Source of the DNA: Ruminococcus sp. NK3A76
GTDB lineage: Bacteria > Bacillota > Clostridia > Oscillospirales > Ruminococcaceae
Direction: 5' to 3'
Length of the DNA: 64,000 nucleotides
NCBI RefSeq assembly: GCF_000686125.1
Contig: NZ_JMMA01000002.1
Coordinates: forward strand, 1,860,001 to 1,924,000
Shown here: in pieces, positions 47,105-55,212 of the stretch
How positions within the stretch are numbered: position 1 is the stretch's first letter
How the letters are laid out: each line of letters opens with the position of its first letter
Program-made: the position numbers and the translations under genes
The notes under the pieces: model-generated
What the model was told of the DNA's origin: nothing
Seen by the model: the letters and a program-made list of their open reading frames with translations, nothing else
The model's database searches: none

Positions 47105-47146
47105 TTTTTATCCTCCTGATCTTACAGTTTTTTATTCTATCATAAG

Positions 47147-47176
47147 TAACACCCTTTTTTTACAAAAATAGGTGCA
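47147..47176 (-). promoter_or_regulatory. Array promoter signature, copy 5
   Basis: The minus strand reads TGCACC-TATTTT, GGTGTTA with 17-base spacing, then CTTATGA. It lies 43 bases before ATG 47104. Confidence 0.75.
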
Positions 47177-47298
47177 AAGATTTTAACTATCCTGAAATTT
47201 TGTTTAACTTATACAAAACACCGAGAGCATATCAGCAAATGCTTTATCTATTTGCCATTGACACTGATGTATCTGTTAAAAAGCCACAAAGCAAAAAA

Positions 47299-47333
47299 GG
47301 TCTTGTATGTCATAATAAACATACAAAGTCCTA
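47299..47333. repeat. Stem-loop, dispersed repeat copy B
   Basis: AGGTCTTGTATGT and ACATACAAAGTCCT around an 8-base loop resemble the perfect hairpin at 4945-4980, including the loop (CAtAATAA against CACAATAA). The two lie in the array on either side of the inserted element. Confidence 0.5.
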
Positions 47334-47475
47334 AAATATGAGAGAGTAGTACATATAAAGGCTCCTGATATGATTCAAGAGCCTCAGTATGCCGATAATG
47401 CCATATCTTTTGGATGATGCAGTCCTTAAGATACATCGTGCGAAAAATTATGCTATATCGTGCGTGTATTATATT

Positions 47476-47651
47476 TAGGCAATACCGCACGACCATTGTA
47501 TGTCAGATGCGCTGACAAATTTTTCGTCAGATTGCCTATATCCGCCGCAGTTTTACTGGCGTAAGACAAGGTGGATTTGGGCGATATGACGGAAAATTTT
47601 CAAGCATATGGCATACAAAGGCGTAAGCCATTGGTTGTGCGGTGTTGCCTT
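47476..47651. repeat. Small inverted-repeat element, copy 2 (about 176 bp)
   Basis: It is nearly identical, in inverted orientation, to 33314-33489, differing at only a few bases by eye. It ends exactly at the stop codon of the gene at 47651, so that gene's last bases overlap the element's terminal repeat. Confidence 0.7.
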
Positions 47652-49276
47652 TATTGCAGGATCTTTTTCACCTCGGGCTTATGCTCTGTCTGGGTGCGAT
47701 TTGTGATATAGTGAGAGGTCTTTATCTCAGCCTCCATATCCTTCATATATGCCTTGCCCATATCAAGTGCCGCATTCTTATCCGATAAGAACCTGCTAAG
47801 GCTTTTGGGGTTATTCAGCCCCTCGGGCAACGCTCTCTTAAAGCTGATTGAATCGGCAACACTTCTGATAAAGCTCTTATACTGCATAGGGTCATTAGGC
47901 GCTATCTTTTTTAATGCCAAGCCCTCTTTAGTTTGTATCAGTTCATTGAGCATTACCGCCGCAACACAGTATTCAAGCTTTTTTTGATCAATACCGTTAA
48001 ACTTAATCGACCCGTCTTGATAATTTGTCATATTATCCTTCATGACCCGCTCTATACGCTCAGCAGCCTCATTAAGAGTTATCCTCTTTATATCCTCTGC
48101 ATTCTCCGCCTGCTTATCATATTCGTTTACTCTGGCAGATATCTTATCATATTCCTCCTGCTGGCTTTTTTGGTCCTTGATATCAAGCTCGGCGGTTATT
48201 CTATTACTGTTGGCGATCTTCTTGAGCCTATCCACTATATCATCAAGCTTAACAAGTGCTGTAAGACGGTTTCTCGAGCTTTTATCCATTTTATTAGTTT
48301 CCAGCCCAAATTCATCAAGCTTGCCCTGATCCATCTTATGGTTTTTGTATCTGTCGGATATTTCGCGCATCTTATCGCAGTTTTTTATAAGCTTTTCTGC
48401 GAATTGCTTTCTTTTGGCAGGCGAAAGATCCGCTTTCTCAAGCCTTTTATAATCCTCTGTGAGCTGAACTAAAGCGTTGGCATTTCCTATAATGTTGTCA
48501 AACTTTCTGCTGTTTGAAAAAAGGCCCTTGTTTGCCTGCTCCATATCCTTTATTTGTTCCTTCATTTGATCTAATGAGACGTCAAGCTGGCGTGAAGTGT
48601 TAAATAGCTTTTTCTTCTTTACATTAAGGTCAAGCTTCGGGATCTGCCTTGCCTTTTTGGGCTTTGCTTTTATTTCATTCTTTGGCTGTGCCTGCGTATT
48701 CATCTCTGTCTGAGGCTTCAAGTCCTCCTTTACAGGCTTTGGCTTGTTCGCCGCCCGCAAAGCACGCTGACGCTCACGCTCAAGCCTTCTTTCCTCACCA
48801 AGGCGCAGTGATTCCTCATCACGCCTTCTCTGTGCCTCTGCCCTGTCTTGTATTTTTTTCTGCTCTGCCGCACGCTGCGCCTGCACCTTATCAAGGTTAA
48901 ACATTATATCATTCTGATACTTTTCTATTCTGCCTCTAACGTCCTTTTGCCCGTAAAGGCTTACCCCTGCGGCATATTCAACTATAAGGCTGCTCTGAAG
49001 CTCCTCCTTTACACCCTTGCCGTCATAGCCTGCCCTTGCTATTTTCTGAAATGTCTTTTCAAGGCCGCTGTTTATCTTTATCTCAGTAAACATACGCCTG
49101 TCATTTTTCGGGTCATACTGCGGCAGTGTCTTACAGTAGAGGTACATATAATCCTGCATAAGGCCTGTTTTTTCCTCTCTTTTCAGTTTAAGAAACTTTG
49201 ACCTATTGCCAAATATCCCCTCAATTCTCTGTAGTTCCTCTGTGCCCAGGTCTTTGAGTTCTTCGTAGGTTCTCAT
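47651..49276 (-). CDS. Coiled-coil array protein, 541 residues
   Basis: It is a soluble, strongly charged protein. Residues 130-185 are an Arg/Glu/Gln/Ala-rich uninterrupted helix (RAAEQKKIQDRAEAQRRRDE type), followed by a Lys/Pro linker (190-215) and a helical C-terminal half with LFNTSRQLDVSLDQMKEQIK. A related segment LFSNSRKFDNIIGN follows about 40 residues later, suggesting an internal repeat. ATG 49276 has AAAGGAAG upstream. It carries the array promoter and lacks the HxGxxHPF module of the longer paralogs, so membership is based on promoter, composition and position. The function is unknown. Confidence 0.7.
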   Translation of the reverse strand: MRTYEELKDLGTEELQRIEGIFGNRSKFLKLKREEKTGLMQDYMYLYCKTLPQYDPKNDRRMFTEIKINSGLEKTFQKIARAGYDGKGVKEELQSSLIVEYAAGVSLYGQKDVRGRIEKYQNDIMFNLDKVQAQRAAEQKKIQDRAEAQRRRDEESLRLGEERRLERERQRALRAANKPKPVKEDLKPQTEMNTQAQPKNEIKAKPKKARQIPKLDLNVKKKKLFNTSRQLDVSLDQMKEQIKDMEQANKGLFSNSRKFDNIIGNANALVQLTEDYKRLEKADLSPAKRKQFAEKLIKNCDKMREISDRYKNHKMDQGKLDEFGLETNKMDKSSRNRLTALVKLDDIVDRLKKIANSNRITAELDIKDQKSQQEEYDKISARVNEYDKQAENAEDIKRITLNEAAERIERVMKDNMTNYQDGSIKFNGIDQKKLEYCVAAVMLNELIQTKEGLALKKIAPNDPMQYKSFIRSVADSISFKRALPEGLNNPKSLSRFLSDKNAALDMGKAYMKDMEAEIKTSHYITNRTQTEHKPEVKKILQ

Positions 49277-49325
49277 AATAGAATACTTCCTTTCAAAAAT
49301 TACATATACTTATGCACTCTATAAT

Positions 49326-49355
49326 ATATACTCCCCAAGTAAGCAAATGGGTGCA
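49326..49355 (-). promoter_or_regulatory. Array promoter signature, copy 6
   Basis: The minus strand reads TGCACC-CATTT, 17-base spacing, AGTATAT, then ATTATAG. It lies 50 bases before ATG 49276. The second box is the least conserved of the set. Confidence 0.65.
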
Positions 49356-49399
49356 AGAAAAACAACTTTTTTTGAAGATCTATATGAACCCATAAAACA

Positions 49400-49773
49400 A
49401 TAAAACAGGACTTGTTTAACGAAAAGCCTACCGATATAAAAATAATCCAAACCGTCAGCATCAGAAGAACTGCACGCATCAGATCGGACGCAAGCACGCC
49501 GTAAGCACCAAAAAGCTTTCCGAGTACAAACGCACTTATTATCGTATATACAACAGATGATAAAAATGTCATTATCTGCATATTGCGCGTCTTTTTTACA
49601 GCATTGAGATAGGATATCCTTGAACGCACAAGACCATTTAACGGCGCATATATTCCTATCATAACCGAGGAGAATACCACCATGTCGAAAAGCTCTCCCT
49701 GCTGTGATATGTATATCCCTGCGATAGGTTTTGCAAACAATACCAGTATAGCACATATAGCACCGAGGAAAAT
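49400..49773 (-). pseudogene. Fragment of a MATE-type transporter
   Basis: About 124 codons with three or four hydrophobic helices: FLGAICAILVLFAKPIAGIY, then FSSVMIGIYAPLNGLVRSR, LNAVKKTRNMQIMTFLSSVV and KLFGAYGVLASDLMRAVLL. The pattern of an Ala-Lys-Lys-Thr-Arg loop followed by GxxGVxxS recalls the C-terminal half of MATE multidrug exporters. The upstream end is lost at the inverted-repeat element starting at 49775, and downstream it runs into the array promoter. It is a relic; the family call is moderate. Confidence 0.45.
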
Positions 49774-49774
49774 A

Positions 49775-49881
49775 AAGGCAACACCGCACAAAGATTGTGG
49801 TGCAGTATACGGTTGCTTAGCTTTGCTAAGCACGCAGATGTGCCGCAAAGCTCTCAGGCGGTCTTTGTGCGGTGTTGCCTT
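49775..49881. repeat. Small inverted-repeat element, 107 bp
   Basis: It is bounded by perfect 20-bp inverted ends, AAGGCAACACCGCACAAAGA and its complement, with an inner CTTAGC/GCTAAG hairpin. Its termini are shared with the 176-bp elements but the interior differs. No clear target duplication is visible. Nothing is recognised in 49882-49995. Confidence 0.7.
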
Positions 49882-49995
49882 AATTATCAAGTTCATGATT
49901 CGTTGTTGTTTTTACCTTTAAATTATATCATACAATTCCAAAAAAAGCAATAACTATAAACCTATATTTCCTGCGATGCTTTTTTTTAATAAAAA

Positions 49996-50025
49996 TGCAA
50001 CCATTTTGCCGCTGTGAGGGTATTA
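49996..50025 (+). promoter_or_regulatory. Array promoter signature, copy 7
   Basis: The plus strand reads TGCAAC-CATTTT, 17-base spacing, GGTATTA, then TTAATAG. It lies 37 bases before ATG 50063. The first box has one change (TGCAAC). Confidence 0.7.
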
Positions 50026-50062
50026 TTAATAGAACATTATGATCCAAAAGGAGGAAATATAT

Positions 50063-53000
50063 ATGCCTGATCCTAATTACTCACTTAAGGATCCCGACCT
50101 TTTTTCGGGTATCTCAAAGGAAAAATATGCAAACCTGAAAGAAAGGGTAGTGCTGCGCCACCCCGAGCTTTTTGATCCTGCGCCGACAAGGGCAGAGTTA
50201 GAGGCGGAATATGACAGCATGGACGATGACGAGCTTGCCGAGGAATACGACAAGCTGCTTGATCACGACCCTATTCTCTGGCAGGAAGAAACAATAAAAC
50301 TCAAAAACGTTCCCGATTGGATATACAATACGGGCAATACTGCCGTTTTGAGCCAGTTCCTCGAAGAATACGGCGAGGCTATGACCTATGAGCAGCTGCA
50401 TATCATCAAGGAGATAATCCGCGTCACGGGCAAAAAGGCCGATATCCAAAACCGTGCAAAGGATATCATGGATAATGATAAAATGCTTTACAGAGAGCCC
50501 GAGGTCATCACCACCGAGGATGGCGGCGTATCACTTGCTGATATTCATCAGAATGAATTCCAGAACACGGGCGCAGGCTGCTGGGCAAGCTTTTTCCAGA
50601 TACTTGCATCAAGCAGGGGACTTGACCTTTCGCAAAACGATATAAAGAACTACCGCCCCGAAAAGACACAGCAGCAGGCAGAGCAGACTGATGAAGAAAC
50701 TGTCATCGCCTATAATACCGACCACGAGAACAACACACTCGAAATGGGCGACTCTATCTTAAGCTTTCTGCCGAACACTATGCTTCGAGAGGTTGAGATA
50801 ACAAGATATAACGATGAGCTGAGAAACGCAAATATCACGGAGGAGCAGTACAAGGAAAGCGCTGCACAGGAGCTTGAAAACACTATCCGCCACGCTATCA
50901 CCGTGGATCATTCGCCTGTGGGCATACTTCTTGGCGGCCACTATATAACCATCACCGAAATAAACGGCGATAAGATCAAGTATAAAAACTCACTCCACCA
51001 CAAAGGGAATAAGACTGAGCCTGATATGACCTATGACGGCTCGTTAAGAGAGCTTATCAGCGACAGGCTCAGCCAGCAAAACGGCCTTGCAGGCCTGCGC
51101 GGCATTCAGGTAACGTGGATGTCGAACATCAAGCTTTCAAAGGACGGAAAGACTATTTTCGGCGTGCCGAGCGAATACGTTGAAATGAAGGAGGACGGCA
51201 CCCTCACCGAGCAGCACGAGATGATCAAGGGCGGCGCCCGTCACCCGGGGGATCTTCCGATAAACGGCTTAGGCACAAATGTCTACCGCTACGGCGGCAA
51301 GGAGAACACGCTCAGCGAGCAGAGATTCAACAGCCCCATAAAGAACAACATCATCAAGATAGAAAAAGCCTACCTGCCCAAAAAGCTCAATACCGAGTAC
51401 CTTAAAAAGCAGGCAGAAAAGCGCACCCTTGAAGAGGAAAACAGACTGCGTGCGCTGGATTCACAGGTGCTTGGCCTTGACAGAAAGCAGGCAAACAGCC
51501 TTGATGACTTTACAAACGGCAATATCGCCTCAAACGGCAGGCGCACGGAGGAGCAGCTGAGCAATGCCGAGCAGCAGGCAAACCTTATCCTTGCGCAGCA
51601 GCTTGAACAAAGCCGCAAAACCGCACTTGATAACGGCTTTGCAAATATCTTGGGCGGCGTTCGCCCCGAGATAACGAGCCTTAACATTTTAAACACCAGA
51701 CGTTTTGCTCTTGAAAACATTTCGGAGTATTACCTTAATATCGCAAGCAGCTACCTTAATGAGGCCTTCGGTATGGATTCAAACGGCAACGTCATTATGG
51801 AACTTCATTCCGTGCTTGACGGCTTTACCTACAAGAAAACGCCAAACAGCGAGCCTGTAAATCTTGTAGAGGACGTTCGTCAAAGGCTGATAAATTCGGG
51901 CAGGTTCGGTGACTCCGACCTTAATGATGAGAAAGTATACCTCTATGCAAAGGCGGAGCTGCTTAGGGTGATGACTACGCCCGGCACAGAGCTTACCTAC
52001 ACAAACGGCGACCACAAGATAGAAAATATTTTTACAAACGCCTCATTCACGACCCTTACGCGCGGCGAGAGGATAAAAAGCATCAATAATGCCTCAACGC
52101 CCGAGGGCAGGCGCATAAATGACCTGCTCCAGAGCCTTGATATACAGCAGACAGAGCCCGAAAACATAGTAAACTCGCTTTTAGAGCGCGACGCTAAGGA
52201 TATAGAAAAGCTCGCATCGGTATACGACAGCATTTTCGGCGGAACCGATACTGCAATAAATGATTTTGCATCAAGAGCTGTTGTGTACTCCAATGAAAAT
52301 GAAACTATCTACTCAAGTACAAAATACTGCGATATGTACGATCAGGCGTTTGCAGATTCAGAGATACAGCACAGCCACAAACAGAAGATCGCATTCCAGA
52401 AGGCTATGGTCATCACAGCCCTTGCAAACAACCACTCTGTAGTTGACACTGATGCAGAAGAGCTGACATTTATCCCTCCGCTCGGCGATGCCGTTTCAGG
52501 CAAGGATTCGCTCAAGTTTAAGCGCACTATCGCCCATAACGAGCTTTACGCCAACAACCATAATTTCTCGGATTACGAGTTAGGCTTTTGCAATAACATT
52601 ACCCTTGATTATGATATCGAGAAGATACAGAACACCGTTTCAAAAATGGTGGCTGATATTCAGAGCAACGACAAGGGCTATATCCGTTCAAGCAAGCAGT
52701 TCCGCAACATGAAGGAAAAGCTGCTTGATCTTAACAAGCTTGTAAACGTCACTTGGCGCGAAAGGCCTTATGATGAGCCGATAACCTTTGAGGATATGGA
52801 TCTGTTTTTGCAAAAATCAGATGCACTTAAGGGGGATATAAAAAAATACCTTGAATACAAAAACGGCCAGATGTGCAAGGACCCCGGCAGGCGTAAAAGC
52901 GGCGACACATATGAGCAAAAGCGCATAAAGGCAAATATTGATAACCTCACAAAGCTTACAGATATGACCAAAAAGGTAGAGCATGGCATACTTATGGGCA

Positions 53001-54916
53001 TTTCCGAAAATGCAAGAGATTTCTTCAAAAGCGACCTTGATTTTCAGGAGCGCACAAGAAACGAGAGCGTGCAGGAGAGCATGGACGCTTACAAGCTCAA
53101 TGTCTACAAATCGGCTTTGAGGACAAACCAGCTTGAAGATGATTTCTACACAAGGCGTATGATCGGCAGCAGAAAGGAGACCCTCAGCGAGGCAAGGGAT
53201 AGGATAAACTCAAGGCTTGATAAAAAATACACCATAGACGATGTGACCGCCTTGAAGTACGGCTCGCCTATATATGATACTGTTAATGATGCTGCATATA
53301 GATATGAAGTTGATAAAGAAATCTTTAGCAACGAAAAAATAAAAACCAGATATAACACGTCCTATGATATCTTAACGGAAAACGCCGTTATAAAGGATAT
53401 CGACGAATTTGATGCCGAGCGCTACAGATGCGATACTCTTGCAAGGGATAAAAGGACGCTGCTTGAAAACAGCACAAAAAATGCAACAAATCTTCCTTTA
53501 AACAGGATCAAAAGCGTTGAGCTGATAGATCATATCTACGGCTTTGAGCCTGAATATCAGGAAAGGTTCAAGCAGTATTCCGAATCAAAGGTCACGGGTG
53601 AGGAATACAAGATCTTTAAGCCTATTAAGAATGATTTCAAGAATGTTTACAAGACAAGTGACCCGAATGAAGTAATTCCTCCCCTTTCGGAAAAGGACTT
53701 TGCGGCAATAGCTATGGCGGCGGCTACTCAGAAGGAAGCCTGTGAAATGGAGACCGATATTGCAGAGCTTAATGATCGGTTTAAAAAAGGTGAGTTCACA
53801 GCCGATGAGTACAAGTTCAAGCGCAAGGTTGCGGATAATGCCCTTCCGGAAGATATAAGCATTATTCATTTTACACCTTTATATACTACAGGGTTAATGG
53901 ATGAGGACGGCATGATATCAGATCATGTTGTAAAGACCTTCTTCCCCTGCATACAAAAGGGCAGAGAATTGGCAGCAGATGCGCTTAATGCTTATAAGGA
54001 AGGCAACTTAGACCCTCTTGCAAAGATAATAGCTATGTCACTTAACAATGCTATCAGGAGGGATATGAACACCTTGAATATCGGCAGTGCTCCCGAAACA
54101 GGTGAAATGGCTAAGCGCCTTTGCAATCTAATGGAGCGTGACAGCGACCTTAAGCAAAGGGTAATGAGCTATCCTCTCGGAAACGATAAAACGCTTGACC
54201 GTGATTATGAGCAGAAGATAGACAGCATATCGACCTGGGGAATGATCAACAAAAAATCTCTGAACGCCAAAAAGATTTTAAAGAATACTCCGGGAGCCAT
54301 TACCGAAAGCCAGCAGATTGCAGCTAAAGCAGATATATATATCAACGAGCTATTTCAGCATCAGTACAGTGATATCGTTAGGAATAAGGTTAAAAAAGAC
54401 CCCCGTGTAATAGCGGATAAAGAGCAGACTATCAACCTTGCAACCGATAAATTAAATGACCCCAACACACCGGACTATGAAAAGGAGTATTATAATAAAC
54501 TGTATGCCAACGTTAAGGATCAGTTTTACCCGATAATGTTCCCGCACCAGAACAAGCTGTTAGAGGGTATAGGAAAGCCGGGTGCTTATGACGCACTTAA
54601 GGCCGAGGTGGTCAAAATGATAAAGAGCACAACACTTAAGGATATGAACTATAAGGAGTTTACTGAATATCTTGATCTGCTTAAAGAGCCGAAGTTTGAT
54701 ACAGATATGTCATCTTCTCTTACCTACCTTAAGAACTACAAGAAAGAGCCGAAGGTAAACGGCATTTATCAGGCTAAGAACTATTTTGAATATGACGGCA
54801 ATCACTTTGAGGACGGTGAAAGAGCTAGGGAGATAATCGAAGAGAAATTACAAATGCAGCAAGAGCCGCAAATACATAACCCACAAAACAATGCCCCGAA
54901 GATCGGCAATAACTAA
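50063..54916 (+). CDS. Giant array protein with papain-like cysteine peptidase domain, 1,617 residues
   Basis: ATG 50063 (MPDPNYSLKDPDLF) follows AAAGGAGG by 8 bases; the frame can extend to 50039. It is a full-length paralog of the 1,650-residue protein. The peptidase domain has EFQNTGAGCWASFFQILASS with Q167 and C173, and GILLGGHYITITEINGDKIK with H293 and N309 (KYKNS): the same 6- and 16-residue spacings as papain. Shared segments between C and H include LEMGDSILSFLPNTMLxEVEI. The long C-terminal region is helical, with EKDFAAIAMAAATQ near 1,220. There is no signal peptide. It is transcribed away from the rest of the array. Confidence 0.75.
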   Translation: MPDPNYSLKDPDLFSGISKEKYANLKERVVLRHPELFDPAPTRAELEAEYDSMDDDELAEEYDKLLDHDPILWQEETIKLKNVPDWIYNTGNTAVLSQFLEEYGEAMTYEQLHIIKEIIRVTGKKADIQNRAKDIMDNDKMLYREPEVITTEDGGVSLADIHQNEFQNTGAGCWASFFQILASSRGLDLSQNDIKNYRPEKTQQQAEQTDEETVIAYNTDHENNTLEMGDSILSFLPNTMLREVEITRYNDELRNANITEEQYKESAAQELENTIRHAITVDHSPVGILLGGHYITITEINGDKIKYKNSLHHKGNKTEPDMTYDGSLRELISDRLSQQNGLAGLRGIQVTWMSNIKLSKDGKTIFGVPSEYVEMKEDGTLTEQHEMIKGGARHPGDLPINGLGTNVYRYGGKENTLSEQRFNSPIKNNIIKIEKAYLPKKLNTEYLKKQAEKRTLEEENRLRALDSQVLGLDRKQANSLDDFTNGNIASNGRRTEEQLSNAEQQANLILAQQLEQSRKTALDNGFANILGGVRPEITSLNILNTRRFALENISEYYLNIASSYLNEAFGMDSNGNVIMELHSVLDGFTYKKTPNSEPVNLVEDVRQRLINSGRFGDSDLNDEKVYLYAKAELLRVMTTPGTELTYTNGDHKIENIFTNASFTTLTRGERIKSINNASTPEGRRINDLLQSLDIQQTEPENIVNSLLERDAKDIEKLASVYDSIFGGTDTAINDFASRAVVYSNENETIYSSTKYCDMYDQAFADSEIQHSHKQKIAFQKAMVITALANNHSVVDTDAEELTFIPPLGDAVSGKDSLKFKRTIAHNELYANNHNFSDYELGFCNNITLDYDIEKIQNTVSKMVADIQSNDKGYIRSSKQFRNMKEKLLDLNKLVNVTWRERPYDEPITFEDMDLFLQKSDALKGDIKKYLEYKNGQMCKDPGRRKSGDTYEQKRIKANIDNLTKLTDMTKKVEHGILMGISENARDFFKSDLDFQERTRNESVQESMDAYKLNVYKSALRTNQLEDDFYTRRMIGSRKETLSEARDRINSRLDKKYTIDDVTALKYGSPIYDTVNDAAYRYEVDKEIFSNEKIKTRYNTSYDILTENAVIKDIDEFDAERYRCDTLARDKRTLLENSTKNATNLPLNRIKSVELIDHIYGFEPEYQERFKQYSESKVTGEEYKIFKPIKNDFKNVYKTSDPNEVIPPLSEKDFAAIAMAAATQKEACEMETDIAELNDRFKKGEFTADEYKFKRKVADNALPEDISIIHFTPLYTTGLMDEDGMISDHVVKTFFPCIQKGRELAADALNAYKEGNLDPLAKIIAMSLNNAIRRDMNTLNIGSAPETGEMAKRLCNLMERDSDLKQRVMSYPLGNDKTLDRDYEQKIDSISTWGMINKKSLNAKKILKNTPGAITESQQIAAKADIYINELFQHQYSDIVRNKVKKDPRVIADKEQTINLATDKLNDPNTPDYEKEYYNKLYANVKDQFYPIMFPHQNKLLEGIGKPGAYDALKAEVVKMIKSTTLKDMNYKEFTEYLDLLKEPKFDTDMSSSLTYLKNYKKEPKVNGIYQAKNYFEYDGNHFEDGERAREIIEEKLQMQQEPQIHNPQNNAPKIGNN

Positions 54917-54921
54917 AACCC

Positions 54922-54962
54922 AAAAAACGCCTTGCATAAATAACACCGCAAGGCGTTTTTTG
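54922..54962 (+). terminator. Terminator after the 1,617-residue gene
   Basis: AAAAAACGCCTTGC and GCAAGGCGTTTTTTG form a perfect stem with a T run, 6 bases after the stop codon. Confidence 0.8.
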
Positions 54963-55032
54963 CGATATAATAACACGCAGTGGCATTTAGCAAAAGGCTG
55001 TTTGCAAAAGCGCTAAATACAGCCACAAAAAT

Positions 55033-55075
55033 GCAGAGGTATCACCATTTTTGCAGCGATACCTCTGTTTTTTAT
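55033..55075. terminator. Bidirectional hairpin terminator
   Basis: GCAGAGGTATC and GATACCTCTG form a 10-bp stem followed by TTTTTTATT, with an A run on the other side. It could end the convergent transcripts of 50063-54916 and 55213-57417. Confidence 0.65.
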
Positions 55076-55076
55076 T

Positions 55077-55096
55077 AGGGCAACACCGCACAAAGA
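55077..55096. repeat. Solo terminus of the inverted-repeat element
   Basis: AGGGCAACACCGCACAAAGA matches the 20-base end of the 49775-49881 element at 19 positions. I see no second terminus nearby; 55097-55212 holds no gene. Confidence 0.5.
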
Positions 55097-55212
55097 TCAT
55101 CTACGGGTATATCCGTCTTGCAGAACTCGTTGAGTTTTCTTGCAAGCTTTACAAAGCTCTGCTGGCTTTGAGACAGCAAAGAATCCATGCAAAGTTTGGC
55201 AAAACACTTGTA

